28,638 nt of DNA, taken from positions 1 through 28,638 of IMG/VR virus record IMGVR_UViG_3300006079_000007; one strand, given 5' to 3'. Shown piece after piece: positions 14,716-22,589 of the stretch. Position 1 is the first letter of the stretch. Every line of letters starts with the position of its first letter. Both the position numbers and the translations under genes were made by a program. This DNA is from a virus. The notes under the pieces are model-generated. The model searched no databases. It worked only from the letters and a program-made list of their open reading frames with translations, and was not told where the DNA came from.

Positions 14716-15381
14716 TTAATTGAATACCTCATTGTAATATCTAACCCACTCATCAGCATAATCAACGTCGGTGTAATCTTCAAAATACGGACCACCTAAT
14801 GTGTAATGTATAAGTTTAGGTAAACTATTTGTTGATATTTCTTCACCTACCAAAAAATTCCATTCGTTTGGTAAACTTCCTATTTCATTATCATTATTTA
14901 ACCATTTAAACTGGTGTAAAAACATGCCTGATTCATTTCTTACGACTTCTGGTGTTAACTTCTTACACTTTGTATTATTAAATAACATAACACTAGACCA
15001 ATTCTTTTTTTCGTACTTCGATTGTCTTTGGTTTAGAAACTTATGTTCTGTACTTGGTTCATAATTATGTTTGACACACATTACAGAATACCTATCGTCA
15101 CGTAGATTCCATAATTCTGTAATATCAGCAGTAACTAACATATCGCAGTCCATGAATATCGACCAACCTTTATAATCACTAAGGTAAGGTGTAAGAAACC
15201 TAGTCATTGAAAATTCAGTTGATTCGTAACCTTGTTTTGGTTTATCGTACAAATGTTTAATGTGATTTCTAGCAATTGGCGTAAATGATACTGGGCTTGT
15301 ACTATGCTTTAAAATACTATATGCAAGGACATGCCATGCAACTGATTCGTTTGAATCATATCCGATAAAAACTTTAATCAT
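14716..15381 (-). CDS. Glycosyltransferase, GT-A fold with DxD motif
   Basis: 221 aa. It opens with MIKVFIGYDSNESVAWHVLA, continues with SMTRFLTPYL at 58-67, and has the metal/nucleotide-sugar site FMDCDMLV (DCD at 78-80). This is the layout of GT8-like retaining transferases. The conserved His in LIHYTLGGPYF near the C-terminus also fits that family. No membrane anchor is seen. The ATG shares one base with the stop of the upstream nucleotidyltransferase-cupin gene (TAATG), so the two are translationally coupled. It is the last gene of the sugar operon and probably uses the nucleotide sugar made upstream. The acceptor is unknown. Confidence 0.8.
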   Translation of the reverse strand: MIKVFIGYDSNESVAWHVLAYSILKHSTSPVSFTPIARNHIKHLYDKPKQGYESTEFSMTRFLTPYLSDYKGWSIFMDCDMLVTADITELWNLRDDRYSVMCVKHNYEPSTEHKFLNQRQSKYEKKNWSSVMLFNNTKCKKLTPEVVRNESGMFLHQFKWLNNDNEIGSLPNEWNFLVGEEISTNSLPKLIHYTLGGPYFEDYTDVDYADEWVRYYNEVFN

Positions 15382-16145
15382 TATCTACGTTCTATATCTT
15401 CCTCAATACACTGGTCGCCGTACTGTATTTCAATAATTCTAGCAGGTTTATCTGTTTCGTTACTTAACCTGTGCCACCCACCAACAGGAATAACCAACTG
15501 TTCGTACAATCTATAATCACGTTTCGATAATATACGAGAATCACTTCCTTCTTCTACTGTTGCAACACCTTCTGAAACAAACCAGAATTCGCTTCTATGT
15601 TGGTGTTTTTGTAAACTTAGACTCTTTCCGGGGTCAACTGTTAGTTCTTTAACCTTATGTGTGCCAGTTTCATGAATTACACGGTAATAGCCCCAAACAC
15701 GCTCTGTTTTGGGTGATTTCCACTCTTGTAATATCCAAGATGATGAATTCTTTTTATTTTCTCCGCCAACACCAAAATGATATTGAACATCTGTCCAACT
15801 ATTAACGGATGAGCAACTCATTTCCGGAATATTCTCTTCTGTCCTGTCGCCACCGTTAATAAAATGTATAGTTGCATCATAATACATACGTGCTGTCATT
15901 GCAATTGCATCACAAGCAGTATCGTCACTATCGTCGAATACTATTACATCACTTACCCCTTGGATACTACGCAATATTTCAACACGTTCTGACAAAGGCA
16001 TGAACGAACGACCCTTCTTACGTGCTAACCATTCATCGCTGTTAACACCAACTACGAGTCTGCCGATTTTATGTGCTTCTTTAAAATAAGCAAGATGACC
16101 ACTGTGAATTGGGTCGAATCCGCCGGTTACTAATGCTACATCCAT
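15381..16145 (-). CDS. Sugar nucleotidyltransferase fused to PMI-type cupin
   Basis: 254 aa in two parts. Residues 1-110 are a cytidylyl/adenylyltransferase of the RfaE/TagD type: GGFDPIHSGH at 8-17 carries the nucleotide-binding HxGH, KKGRSFMPLSER at 43-54 follows, and NGGDR is at 97-101. Residues 140-254 resemble the cupin of type II phosphomannose isomerases: ERVWGYYRVI at 148-157, PGKSLSLQKHQHRSEFW at 172-188 with His181, His183 and Glu187 as metal ligands, His225, and the terminal IEIQYGDQ. One protein may thus isomerise or bind a sugar phosphate and activate it. The substrate is not evident. It lies between the methyltransferase and the GT gene, with 3- and 1-base junctions. Confidence 0.85.
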   Translation of the reverse strand: MDVALVTGGFDPIHSGHLAYFKEAHKIGRLVVGVNSDEWLARKKGRSFMPLSERVEILRSIQGVSDVIVFDDSDDTACDAIAMTARMYYDATIHFINGGDRTEENIPEMSCSSVNSWTDVQYHFGVGGENKKNSSSWILQEWKSPKTERVWGYYRVIHETGTHKVKELTVDPGKSLSLQKHQHRSEFWFVSEGVATVEEGSDSRILSKRDYRLYEQLVIPVGGWHRLSNETDKPARIIEIQYGDQCIEEDIERR

Positions 16146-16148
16146 ATA

Positions 16149-16892
16149 TTATTGTCCGTACCAAATATTGCTATAATCTAACCACGGAAGAACTAAATCT
16201 TCACGTTTCATATAACCATATTTATTAATACTTTCAACTCCGGATGTTGGAATTAACCCAGTATCTGCTAAATCGTACCATGTAGTGGTTTTTGGATTCA
16301 TAGGCTCTATGTCACTTTTATATACAATCAACTTAATCCATTTATCATTAACATTATGTTGAAAAAATCCTGAATTACAGTCAAATCCATTTACGCTTAA
16401 CATATGAATTAGTCCATCTAATGTATAATTGAAATAATGAAAATTAGGTTGAGAAAACATCAAATGGTTATATTCTAAGTTGGTTGTACATGGTACTATT
16501 ATTGCTAACATTCCATTATCATTAAGCATGAAGTACCAATTTCTCAATGTCTTCATTGGATTTAATGCATACTGAAAACTATCATGTGACCAAAGAATAT
16601 CAAACTTTTCATCTATTTCTATTTCAAAATCGTATTTCTTATATGAAATATTTTCATGTTTCATAAGAATTGAATCATGCATATCCATACCAACACAATT
16701 GATATTCAACGGTATGATAACATCATCATCATTAACTTCCCGAGTCGCCCACCATTCCAAATCAAATGCTTCCCTTCCACAACCCATATCACAGACACTA
16801 TCAATACTCTCCATAAAATCTGAGTGTGAGTAAAATAACTCTAGTGTTTCTAAACTGTGCTGATGACTTACTTTTTCTGAACTAAAACTCAT
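16149..16892 (-). CDS. SAM-dependent methyltransferase
   Basis: 247 aa, class I Rossmann fold. Motif I is VCDMGCG at 33-39, a second-strand acid is in CVGMD (66-70), and a motif-IV-like FDILWSHDSFQYALNP lies around 98-113. The pattern WSHDSFQY...P with a following MLNDNGMLAIIVP is that of small-molecule or sugar methyltransferases rather than DNA methylases, since no DPPY or PC motif is seen. ATG 16892 overlaps the upstream stop in ATGA, the classic 4-base coupling. Placed in the sugar operon, it probably methylates a sugar or glycan. The target is an inference. Confidence 0.8.
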   Translation of the reverse strand: MSFSSEKVSHQHSLETLELFYSHSDFMESIDSVCDMGCGREAFDLEWWATREVNDDDVIIPLNINCVGMDMHDSILMKHENISYKKYDFEIEIDEKFDILWSHDSFQYALNPMKTLRNWYFMLNDNGMLAIIVPCTTNLEYNHLMFSQPNFHYFNYTLDGLIHMLSVNGFDCNSGFFQHNVNDKWIKLIVYKSDIEPMNPKTTTWYDLADTGLIPTSGVESINKYGYMKREDLVLPWLDYSNIWYGQ

Positions 16893-17923
16893 TTAATTAA
16901 TTCTAAAATATGGTTATGTTTATCTAACGCATGTGTTGATTCCAATCGTATCAACAGTTTCATATTATTACTTATACGTTCCCATAACTTATGTCTTAAA
17001 TCATTAAGTTCTTGTACTGTATTCTGTGCGCAGAACTTATCCAACACATCAACAACTATGTTCATGCGTGTATTATCATCATCAATTAAATCATATGAAT
17101 GGTCAATAACGTCATCAAATACATCAAATCCCAAATTTCTAACTGTTTGTACTGTGCCTGGTACTGCAAACCATATAGGTAATTGTCTGTATCCAAATAC
17201 CTTAAATGTTTTTTCCGTTAAGAATATTTCTCTCCAACTATCGTCATCAGTCTGTGAACTTGTTTCAGCAACAACATTAATAAAACATCGAAAAAAATCA
17301 ATGTTAGTATGATGGTGCTGTTCATCATCAGAATCAATCGTTCCATCTACTAGAATCGGTAATGTGTGTGGATTAAATGCTTCTTTTAAGTTACTAAATT
17401 CACTCAATCGTGTATTTGAATGACTGGCACAACTAATAATATATTGTTGTTTATTGAACGTATCAAGTAACTTCTTGGTAAACTTTACTCTACCAAGTGA
17501 TACTCTACGTGTTAACGATATGAAATGTTTATTAATATCAATAGTTTTCCAATTGATATCTAATGAATTTATATGACTTACGAAACGGCAATGAGCAACC
17601 ATATGTTCTGGGAAACATTTGTATTTGTAATTTGTATTCTTGGTTGTATGTATATTAAATAAGACTCGTATTTCCAACTTTGGAAAGTGTTCCTCAATAC
17701 CGACAAGCATCATGTCAATATCCAATATCCCTACACCTTCATTGGTGCAATCAAAGATGCACAAATCAGAGATACTAATATTTTCGTCTTTTAGTTGTTG
17801 AGTGAATAGTTTAGAAAAATTACCTTTGCGTATTACACCAAAATCATTATCCCAAACATTGTAAATCAGAGTTTCATTTCCTAATTTTCCTATAAACCTA
17901 AACTTAGGTCGTTTAATCGACAT
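16889..17923 (-). CDS. Glycosyltransferase-like protein A (TEK motif)
   Basis: 344 aa. The C-terminal third contains VVAETSSQ, then FLTEKTFKVFGYRQLPIWFA (TEK at 236-238) and NLGFDVFDDVIDHSYD. This resembles the nucleotide-binding half of GT10-type or related GT-B transferases, where Glu-x-Lys contacts the donor. The N-terminal half is divergent. Two further proteins in this window (20476..21432 and 26271..27398) share this C-terminal pattern. The ATG directly follows the stop of the UvsY-like gene, and the gene leads the sugar operon. No membrane segment is present. The transferase activity is inferred from pattern only. Confidence 0.65.
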   Translation of the reverse strand: MSIKRPKFRFIGKLGNETLIYNVWDNDFGVIRKGNFSKLFTQQLKDENISISDLCIFDCTNEGVGILDIDMMLVGIEEHFPKLEIRVLFNIHTTKNTNYKYKCFPEHMVAHCRFVSHINSLDINWKTIDINKHFISLTRRVSLGRVKFTKKLLDTFNKQQYIISCASHSNTRLSEFSNLKEAFNPHTLPILVDGTIDSDDEQHHHTNIDFFRCFINVVAETSSQTDDDSWREIFLTEKTFKVFGYRQLPIWFAVPGTVQTVRNLGFDVFDDVIDHSYDLIDDDNTRMNIVVDVLDKFCAQNTVQELNDLRHKLWERISNNMKLLIRLESTHALDKHNHILELIK

Positions 17924-18376
17924 CTAAATTACAATATCCTCCATTCCCGATGTTCTCAACTTAACAATATGTCCCAATTGCCATTGTTTAGTATCCAATC
18001 CTTTCATGATACCGAGCCAACGATTTCTAAGCAATGCAACTTCGTTAATCAATAACTCAAAATCAACGACCTCATCTTCACCATCTGCGTACTTCTCTGC
18101 ATCACGACTACTCAACGCTCTTGCGTATGTTTCTAAATATTTTTTGAAATATTTACGTCTAGTTCTACGTAACTCAATGTTAAGGAAATTGAGTACCGCT
18201 TCTATTTCCTGTAATTGATAGAATCGTTGTTCTGTTACACCAGGCAATTCTTTGATATTGGTTTCAATATGACCATGAACCGATACTTCCTTTTTTGCAC
18301 TCTCTAACTCATCATTGTAGTATTCAATAAATGGTGGAATGTTTTTTAAATTTTGTGTTATTTTTGAATACCACAT
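17924..18376 (-). CDS. Possible recombination mediator, UvsY-like
   Basis: 150 aa, helical and charged, with conserved-looking blocks: LPGVTEQRFYQLQEIEAVLN, IELRRTRRKYFKKYLETYAR, ALSSRDAEKYADGEDEVVD, and the C-terminal KQWQLGHIVKLRTSGMEDI. Proteins with these blocks sit behind uvsX in marine T4-like phages as I recall. The position suggests the UvsY role, loading UvsX onto gp32-coated single-stranded DNA, but the sequence does not clearly match T4 UvsY. It has no catalytic motif. The start at ATG 18376 is 6 bases after the upstream stop. It could equally be another recombination accessory protein. Confidence 0.6.
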   Translation of the reverse strand: MWYSKITQNLKNIPPFIEYYNDELESAKKEVSVHGHIETNIKELPGVTEQRFYQLQEIEAVLNFLNIELRRTRRKYFKKYLETYARALSSRDAEKYADGEDEVVDFELLINEVALLRNRWLGIMKGLDTKQWQLGHIVKLRTSGMEDIVI

Positions 18377-18382
18377 TGAAGT

Positions 18383-18622
18383 TTAATATTCCCCATCCTC
18401 ATTGAAGAATCCAAATTCATCATCATCATCGACATCATCGACATCTACACCATAATCAATCAATGCTTTTTTAATATCGGTGTTTTTAGTTGCATCTGCA
18501 ATCTTTTCGGCATCTACACCATTTTCAATTAATATAGTCACAAAATCATCGGCTGCTTCCTTTACATCTACTATATGTTCTTGTAAAGTTTCCCATATTT
18601 CTAAATGTATTTCAAGATTCAC
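18383..18622 (-). CDS. Small acidic protein after UvsX, 79 aa
   Basis: GTG start at 18622, overlapping the uvsX end by 11 bases, with AAGGA eight bases upstream. The first 45 residues are helical (NLEIHLEIWETLQEHIVDV). The tail is strongly acidic (GVDVDDVDDDDEFGFFNEDG), like the C-termini of single-strand binding proteins that recruit partners, or like DNA-mimic proteins. No known domain is seen. The tight coupling between uvsX and the UvsY-like gene suggests a role in recombination, for example modulating UvsX filament assembly. That is inference. Confidence 0.75.
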   Translation of the reverse strand: MNLEIHLEIWETLQEHIVDVKEAADDFVTILIENGVDAEKIADATKNTDIKKALIDYGVDVDDVDDDDEFGFFNEDGEY

Positions 18623-19721
18623 TTTCTAATTCCTTTGATAAGTCGATATCAACTTCTATTACTTCACTTTCGAAGTCGTCATCTATGTCAAAATCATCTG
18701 TACTCATATCATTCATTAAAGTATCCAATGCGCCATCTGTATTCTTTTCCCACGCCTTACGGAACATAAGAATTTCTTCGCCTTCTTCTTTTCCTTTAGG
18801 AAGATACTTCAACCGATTTCCTTGTTTAGTAAGTAGTCCTTGCTTTTCTGCTAAGTCAACTAACCCGCTGTATGGATTCATTCCAGTTTCGTACGGAATC
18901 TTAACTTGCACTGCTTCGAATGGTTTTGCATAACGTGTTTTCATAACTTTACATGCGGCTCTAATACCTTTAACATCTGTTACTTTATTGCCATCTGCAT
19001 CTTCTTTGAGTTTAAGTTTACGCATAGCAACTACAATAGACGAAGCATAAATGAAACCTTGTCCACCACTAATCTTATCATCTGGGTCAAACATGTCCTG
19101 TGATGCATAAGTGTGGTTAGTAGCAATAATACCTACGTTATATGCACCAATCATATTAACTGTATTTCGTACTAGAGATGTTAATGCCTTTGGCTTACGA
19201 CCTAAGTCACCCTTCATATCACCTGCTTCAAATTGTTTAACATCAGTTGGTGTTAATAACATACCAAGTGAATCAATAACAAATATTACTTTAGGACGTT
19301 CTTCCGCATCCATTGCTTTGTAATCAATCATAAACGTACTAATTGTTTTAGCAACATCATCAATCATACACATGCTAAGTTTTAATAATTTACTTGGGTC
19401 TGTATCAACACCTAGTGCTTGTAGCCATGCTTCGTCTAATGCATTTTCTGAATCAATTAATACAACAAAAATACCTTGTTCTTGTGCATTTTTAACCAAA
19501 TTACCTGATGCAAAATATGATTTACCCGCTCCTGATTCGCCTGCAAAAACCGTCACTTTACCTAACGGAATACCTTTATTAAAGTCACCTGATACTAGAT
19601 AATTTAATGCATAGTTTCCCGTAGATATCCAATCCGTTGGGTCATGAAATCCTACTGACAATCCATCGATTGATTTAGTTATACTTTTTCTAAATTTACT
19701 TACGTCAAATGGTCTTCCCAT
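18612..19721 (-). CDS. uvsX: RecA-like recombinase UvsX
   Basis: This protein forms filaments on single-stranded DNA and catalyses homologous pairing and strand exchange for recombination-dependent replication. 369 aa (T4: 391). Walker A is GESGAGKS at 61-68, the catalytic Glu is in DSENALD (Glu92), Walker B VIFVIDSLGM is at 145-154, and the L1/L2 region includes GDLGRKPKAL, TNHTYAS and KISGGQGFIYASS. The C-terminus is very acidic (from about 335), as in RecA and UvsX, where it tempers DNA binding. The start at ATG 19721 has a strong AAAGGAG. It leads a coupled group with the acidic 79-aa protein and the UvsY-like gene. Confidence 0.96.
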   Translation of the reverse strand: MGRPFDVSKFRKSITKSIDGLSVGFHDPTDWISTGNYALNYLVSGDFNKGIPLGKVTVFAGESGAGKSYFASGNLVKNAQEQGIFVVLIDSENALDEAWLQALGVDTDPSKLLKLSMCMIDDVAKTISTFMIDYKAMDAEERPKVIFVIDSLGMLLTPTDVKQFEAGDMKGDLGRKPKALTSLVRNTVNMIGAYNVGIIATNHTYASQDMFDPDDKISGGQGFIYASSIVVAMRKLKLKEDADGNKVTDVKGIRAACKVMKTRYAKPFEAVQVKIPYETGMNPYSGLVDLAEKQGLLTKQGNRLKYLPKGKEEGEEILMFRKAWEKNTDGALDTLMNDMSTDDFDIDDDFESEVIEVDIDLSKELESES

Positions 19722-19733
19722 TATTTTTCTCCT

Positions 19734-20486
19734 TTACTTGTGTAATTCTATATATCTATCGTAGTACTCACCAACTAATTTAATATCAAAATCATCGAAT
19801 TTTATTTTACTATATAAATGTTCTATGTTATTTAAAAATTTATCCCTTATGAATATACATGAATCAATATCAAATGATATATCGGATACAGCAGGATAAA
19901 ACTCACAAACCTCATTTATTATATTATCAGTATACGTGTTTTTAATTTTTTTAATATTATACCCATGTGATTCAAACTCCGACCATGTAGGCCAAGAATC
20001 ACCACGTAATATGTTATATTTTGCAATAGTTTCATTTGCGTTGTCAATTAATCGAGTTCCTTTTTTGCTATAAGAAATTGTTTGAAAATCGGTGTAGTTA
20101 ACTAACGATATTACCGTTGCCTTCCCACATACCATTAGTATATTTTCAACGCCATGTAATGAATGTGCAGTAATGGTGAACTTTGAATCGCTATTAAATA
20201 AATCATGAATTATATCAATATTGGTATCATTTTCAGAAAATTGATTATGTTGTATTAGTTCTCCAAATTCAAAATGCGTGACCCATTTATGCATGTCCTT
20301 CTTTTCTGGTAAAGTAGACAACACCATATCCAACCTGTAATCATAATCTTCTGGATTTTTCAGTAAAACCCCTATTGATTTTTTATCAGAAATCATACAA
20401 TGCTTACTTAACCCCATGCAATTCCCTATAAATTTCCCACCAGCATACGCAGGAAAATGAAGGATAATACAATTGTCAATTTTCAT
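19734..20486 (-). CDS. Possible sulfotransferase-like protein, 250 aa
   Basis: The N-terminus CIILHFPAYAGGKFIGNCMG is a beta strand, a glycine loop and a helix, like the phosphate-binding loop of PAPS-dependent sulfotransferases and of related marine-phage proteins. The middle holds ILMVCGKATVISLVNYTDF, a second alpha/beta unit, and the end, FDDFDIKLVGEYYDRYIELH, is a helical tail seen in such proteins. The length is right, but the second PAPS motif is not clear. The ATG overlaps the end of GT-like B by 11 bases, so the two are coupled and may act on the same glycan. The call is weak and a different P-loop enzyme is possible. Confidence 0.5.
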   Translation of the reverse strand: MKIDNCIILHFPAYAGGKFIGNCMGLSKHCMISDKKSIGVLLKNPEDYDYRLDMVLSTLPEKKDMHKWVTHFEFGELIQHNQFSENDTNIDIIHDLFNSDSKFTITAHSLHGVENILMVCGKATVISLVNYTDFQTISYSKKGTRLIDNANETIAKYNILRGDSWPTWSEFESHGYNIKKIKNTYTDNIINEVCEFYPAVSDISFDIDSCIFIRDKFLNNIEHLYSKIKFDDFDIKLVGEYYDRYIELHK

Positions 20487-21432
20487 ACTCTTTTAATTTT
20501 TTCAAATAATCTTTACTAAAGTAATGGTCATAATTGTATTCTATGGTATCTTGTTCCATTAAATACAAATCATTCCAATCATCAACCGATAACATAGAGA
20601 ACTTAGCAACCATTTCCATTAACCTAACTAATCTCTCGACTGGATTTTCAATATCATCAAATGAATAATCAAATATGTTATTAAACTTTTTAAATCCATA
20701 ATATTCCTCGAGATGGTTATGCCACTTTGGTTGTGCGTTTGCTACAAATAAACCACGAGTAACCACACTATATAAAAACTTTTCAGTTACAAATGGATAA
20801 TAACTAGTAGACATTGTTTCACTTACTATATGAATAAAACTTTCTGTTAGTTTATATTCTAAGTTATATATATTATTCGAATGGTCATATTGTACATGCC
20901 CAAATGAATATAATGCATTTAAAAATTTATCGCTATTTACGAAGAATTTTCTATATAAACGTATTTCTGTTTTTGATAATCCAAAATTTAAAAAATGACC
21001 ATCAATATGCTCTTTTGAATAACTGAAATTCTTACTAGAATATACAGGATTGAATAACCCAAAACGTTCCATAATAGAAGTCAGTAATTGCCTACCAACA
21101 TGAGTGGAACCATTGAAACTACATACCAGATTCTTAAAATTTATTTCTGGATGTAGATTGTAATCATGGAGGTGTTCGAGGTCATTATATTTTGGTAATA
21201 AATTAAATCGAATATCTAAACTACTGTATTTTTCACGTATAGTGTCAGAAAATACATAATCAGAAAATACAATATTATCAAATTTTATAGATTCTAAATA
21301 CCCAAGAACGTCATTGGAATAATCATCATAAAACCCACCTAAGTGGTCTATTAATAGTAATTCTCCATTATGTATACGAGAATCTAACTCACCACGAACT
21401 AAATTCCCGTATTCATTTGGAAAAATTTCCAC
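20476..21432 (-). CDS. Glycosyltransferase-like protein B (TEK motif)
   Basis: 318 aa from GTG 21432. The C-terminal part reads IHIVSETMSTSYYPFVTEKFLY (split here: SETMSTS, then FVTEK with TEK at 216-218), followed by RGLFVANAQPKWH and FDYSFDDIENPVERL. The order matches proteins A and C of this window and suggests the donor-binding half of a glycosyltransferase. The N-terminal half is Asp- and Tyr-rich and diverged. The GTG is 8 bases after the gp32 stop. No in-frame ATG lies near, and the ATG 17 bases further on is in another frame. The gene is coupled to the possible sulfotransferase. Activity is inferred only. Confidence 0.6.
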   Translation of the reverse strand: MEIFPNEYGNLVRGELDSRIHNGELLLIDHLGGFYDDYSNDVLGYLESIKFDNIVFSDYVFSDTIREKYSSLDIRFNLLPKYNDLEHLHDYNLHPEINFKNLVCSFNGSTHVGRQLLTSIMERFGLFNPVYSSKNFSYSKEHIDGHFLNFGLSKTEIRLYRKFFVNSDKFLNALYSFGHVQYDHSNNIYNLEYKLTESFIHIVSETMSTSYYPFVTEKFLYSVVTRGLFVANAQPKWHNHLEEYYGFKKFNNIFDYSFDDIENPVERLVRLMEMVAKFSMLSVDDWNDLYLMEQDTIEYNYDHYFSKDYLKKLKEYEN

Positions 21433-21440
21433 CTAAAGTA

Positions 21441-22409
21441 TTAAGCCTTTTGTCTCGCTCTGATTTGTGCAAGAATGTCAGCAGCCTTATCACTAGTTGA
21501 TGTTACTGATGTATCTACATTAACGTCAGTTGATGTATTTGATGTTTCAAAAGGTGTATCACCTACATTGGATACATCTGCTACCGGAGTAACTTCAGCA
21601 ACCGATGCTGTAATAGGTTTATCAACACCCCATGGGCGGTAATAATTACCCCATTTCTCGGTATCATATTGCTGTCCATCAACACTTGCTTCAAACATTT
21701 CATGAATTATTTTTAAAGCGGTTGCATCTGGTTTTGGCGGTAAGAACGAATTCAAATCGTTTAATCCAAATGTGTCAATTGCCTTTAGTTCTTCTTCAGT
21801 CAAACCTGTTTCTTTTCTTGACCATGTACTCGTCCCATAATCAGCATATTGACCTTTTTGAGTCTTAGCAATACGAAAATCCAAACCACTATTATAATCA
21901 GTTGGTAATTCTTCCATTTCTACGTCCATAAGACTTGCTTTGATAATGTTGAATATAGATGGACTAATCATAAACTTACGAATTGGATTCTCCGGTTTAT
22001 TTTCTTCATTCATTGGGTCTTGATGCACAAAGCCTTGGAATACATACGAACGTTTCTTCCAATACTTTCTACCCATATCTTCCAATGCTTTGTCTTTAAA
22101 CCATGGTCGCACTTCTGCTAAGATTGGGCATGGTTCACTCGTTCCGTACATTTCCATACATGGAACCTGTACCAATACATCTTTTGAATCACCACCTTTA
22201 ATACCTGGGAATGGTAATTTAATCATAGCACGTTCAACCCAAAAGAATGTATTATCTGTATTTCCGTCTGGTAAAAAGCGTAATACTGCTGATGCACCTT
22301 CGTCAATATTCCAATGAGCGTATGTTAGCCCACCGTTATCTTGAGTGAAGTTGCTTGATGTTTTCTTGTCTAGTGCCGCTAAACGGGCACGGATGTCTGC
22401 TAAAGCCAT
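21441..22409 (-). CDS. 32: Single-stranded DNA-binding protein gp32
   Basis: This protein coats single-stranded DNA during replication, recombination and repair, and interacts with UvsX, UvsY and gp41. 322 aa (T4: 301). The N-terminus ADIRARLAALDKK is a basic helix for cooperative binding. The OB-fold core runs from about 28 to 250 (YAHWNIDEGASAVLRFLPDG, KRSYVFQGFV, NPIRKFMISP). In the zinc region only Cys84 and Cys94 are seen, at the T4 Cys77-Cys87 spacing, and the other ligands are missing. A Thr/Ser/Val-rich linker precedes a terminal helix ADILAQIRARQ that resembles the N-terminus. ATG 22409 has AGGAG eight bases upstream. The leader before it is structured, as in T4, where gp32 represses its own translation. 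Confidence 0.93.
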   Translation of the reverse strand: MALADIRARLAALDKKTSSNFTQDNGGLTYAHWNIDEGASAVLRFLPDGNTDNTFFWVERAMIKLPFPGIKGGDSKDVLVQVPCMEMYGTSEPCPILAEVRPWFKDKALEDMGRKYWKKRSYVFQGFVHQDPMNEENKPENPIRKFMISPSIFNIIKASLMDVEMEELPTDYNSGLDFRIAKTQKGQYADYGTSTWSRKETGLTEEELKAIDTFGLNDLNSFLPPKPDATALKIIHEMFEASVDGQQYDTEKWGNYYRPWGVDKPITASVAEVTPVADVSNVGDTPFETSNTSTDVNVDTSVTSTSDKAADILAQIRARQKA

Positions 22410-22451
22410 TTCTTTTTCTCCTATATAATAACCTTTTCATTTAACCTAAAT

Positions 22452-22474
22452 CTAATATCCTTCTCGAATATTAG
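22452..22474 (-). ncRNA. gp32 leader hairpin B (7-bp stem)
   Basis: CTAATAT and ATATTAG pair with a 9-nt loop, about 30 bases upstream of the gp32 ribosome site. The first four bases, CUAA on the minus-strand RNA, can alternatively pair with the loop of hairpin A to make a pseudoknot. Confidence 0.5.
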
Positions 22475-22478
22475 AATA

Positions 22479-22497
22479 CGCTTATCTAACATAAGCG
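22479..22497 (-). ncRNA. gp32 leader hairpin A (7-bp stem)
   Basis: CGCTTAT and ATAAGCG pair perfectly around a 5-nt loop, GUUAG on the minus-strand RNA. It lies just after a CATAAATA element, so it would form the 5' end of a gp32 transcript made from there. Confidence 0.6.
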
Positions 22498-22500
22498 GTT

Positions 22501-22508
22501 TATTTATG
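22501..22508 (-). promoter_or_regulatory. Possible late-type promoter of gp32 (CATAAATA)
   Basis: One base off the T4 late consensus, directly upstream of the two leader hairpins. Transcription from it would place hairpin A at the 5' end of the RNA. Confidence 0.35.
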
Positions 22509-22589
22509 ATTTTTTGTACTTTCGTATTTTTAAATCAGTCGTTATTATATACACGTATTATTAATAAAGATTTCACATATTACCGAAAA

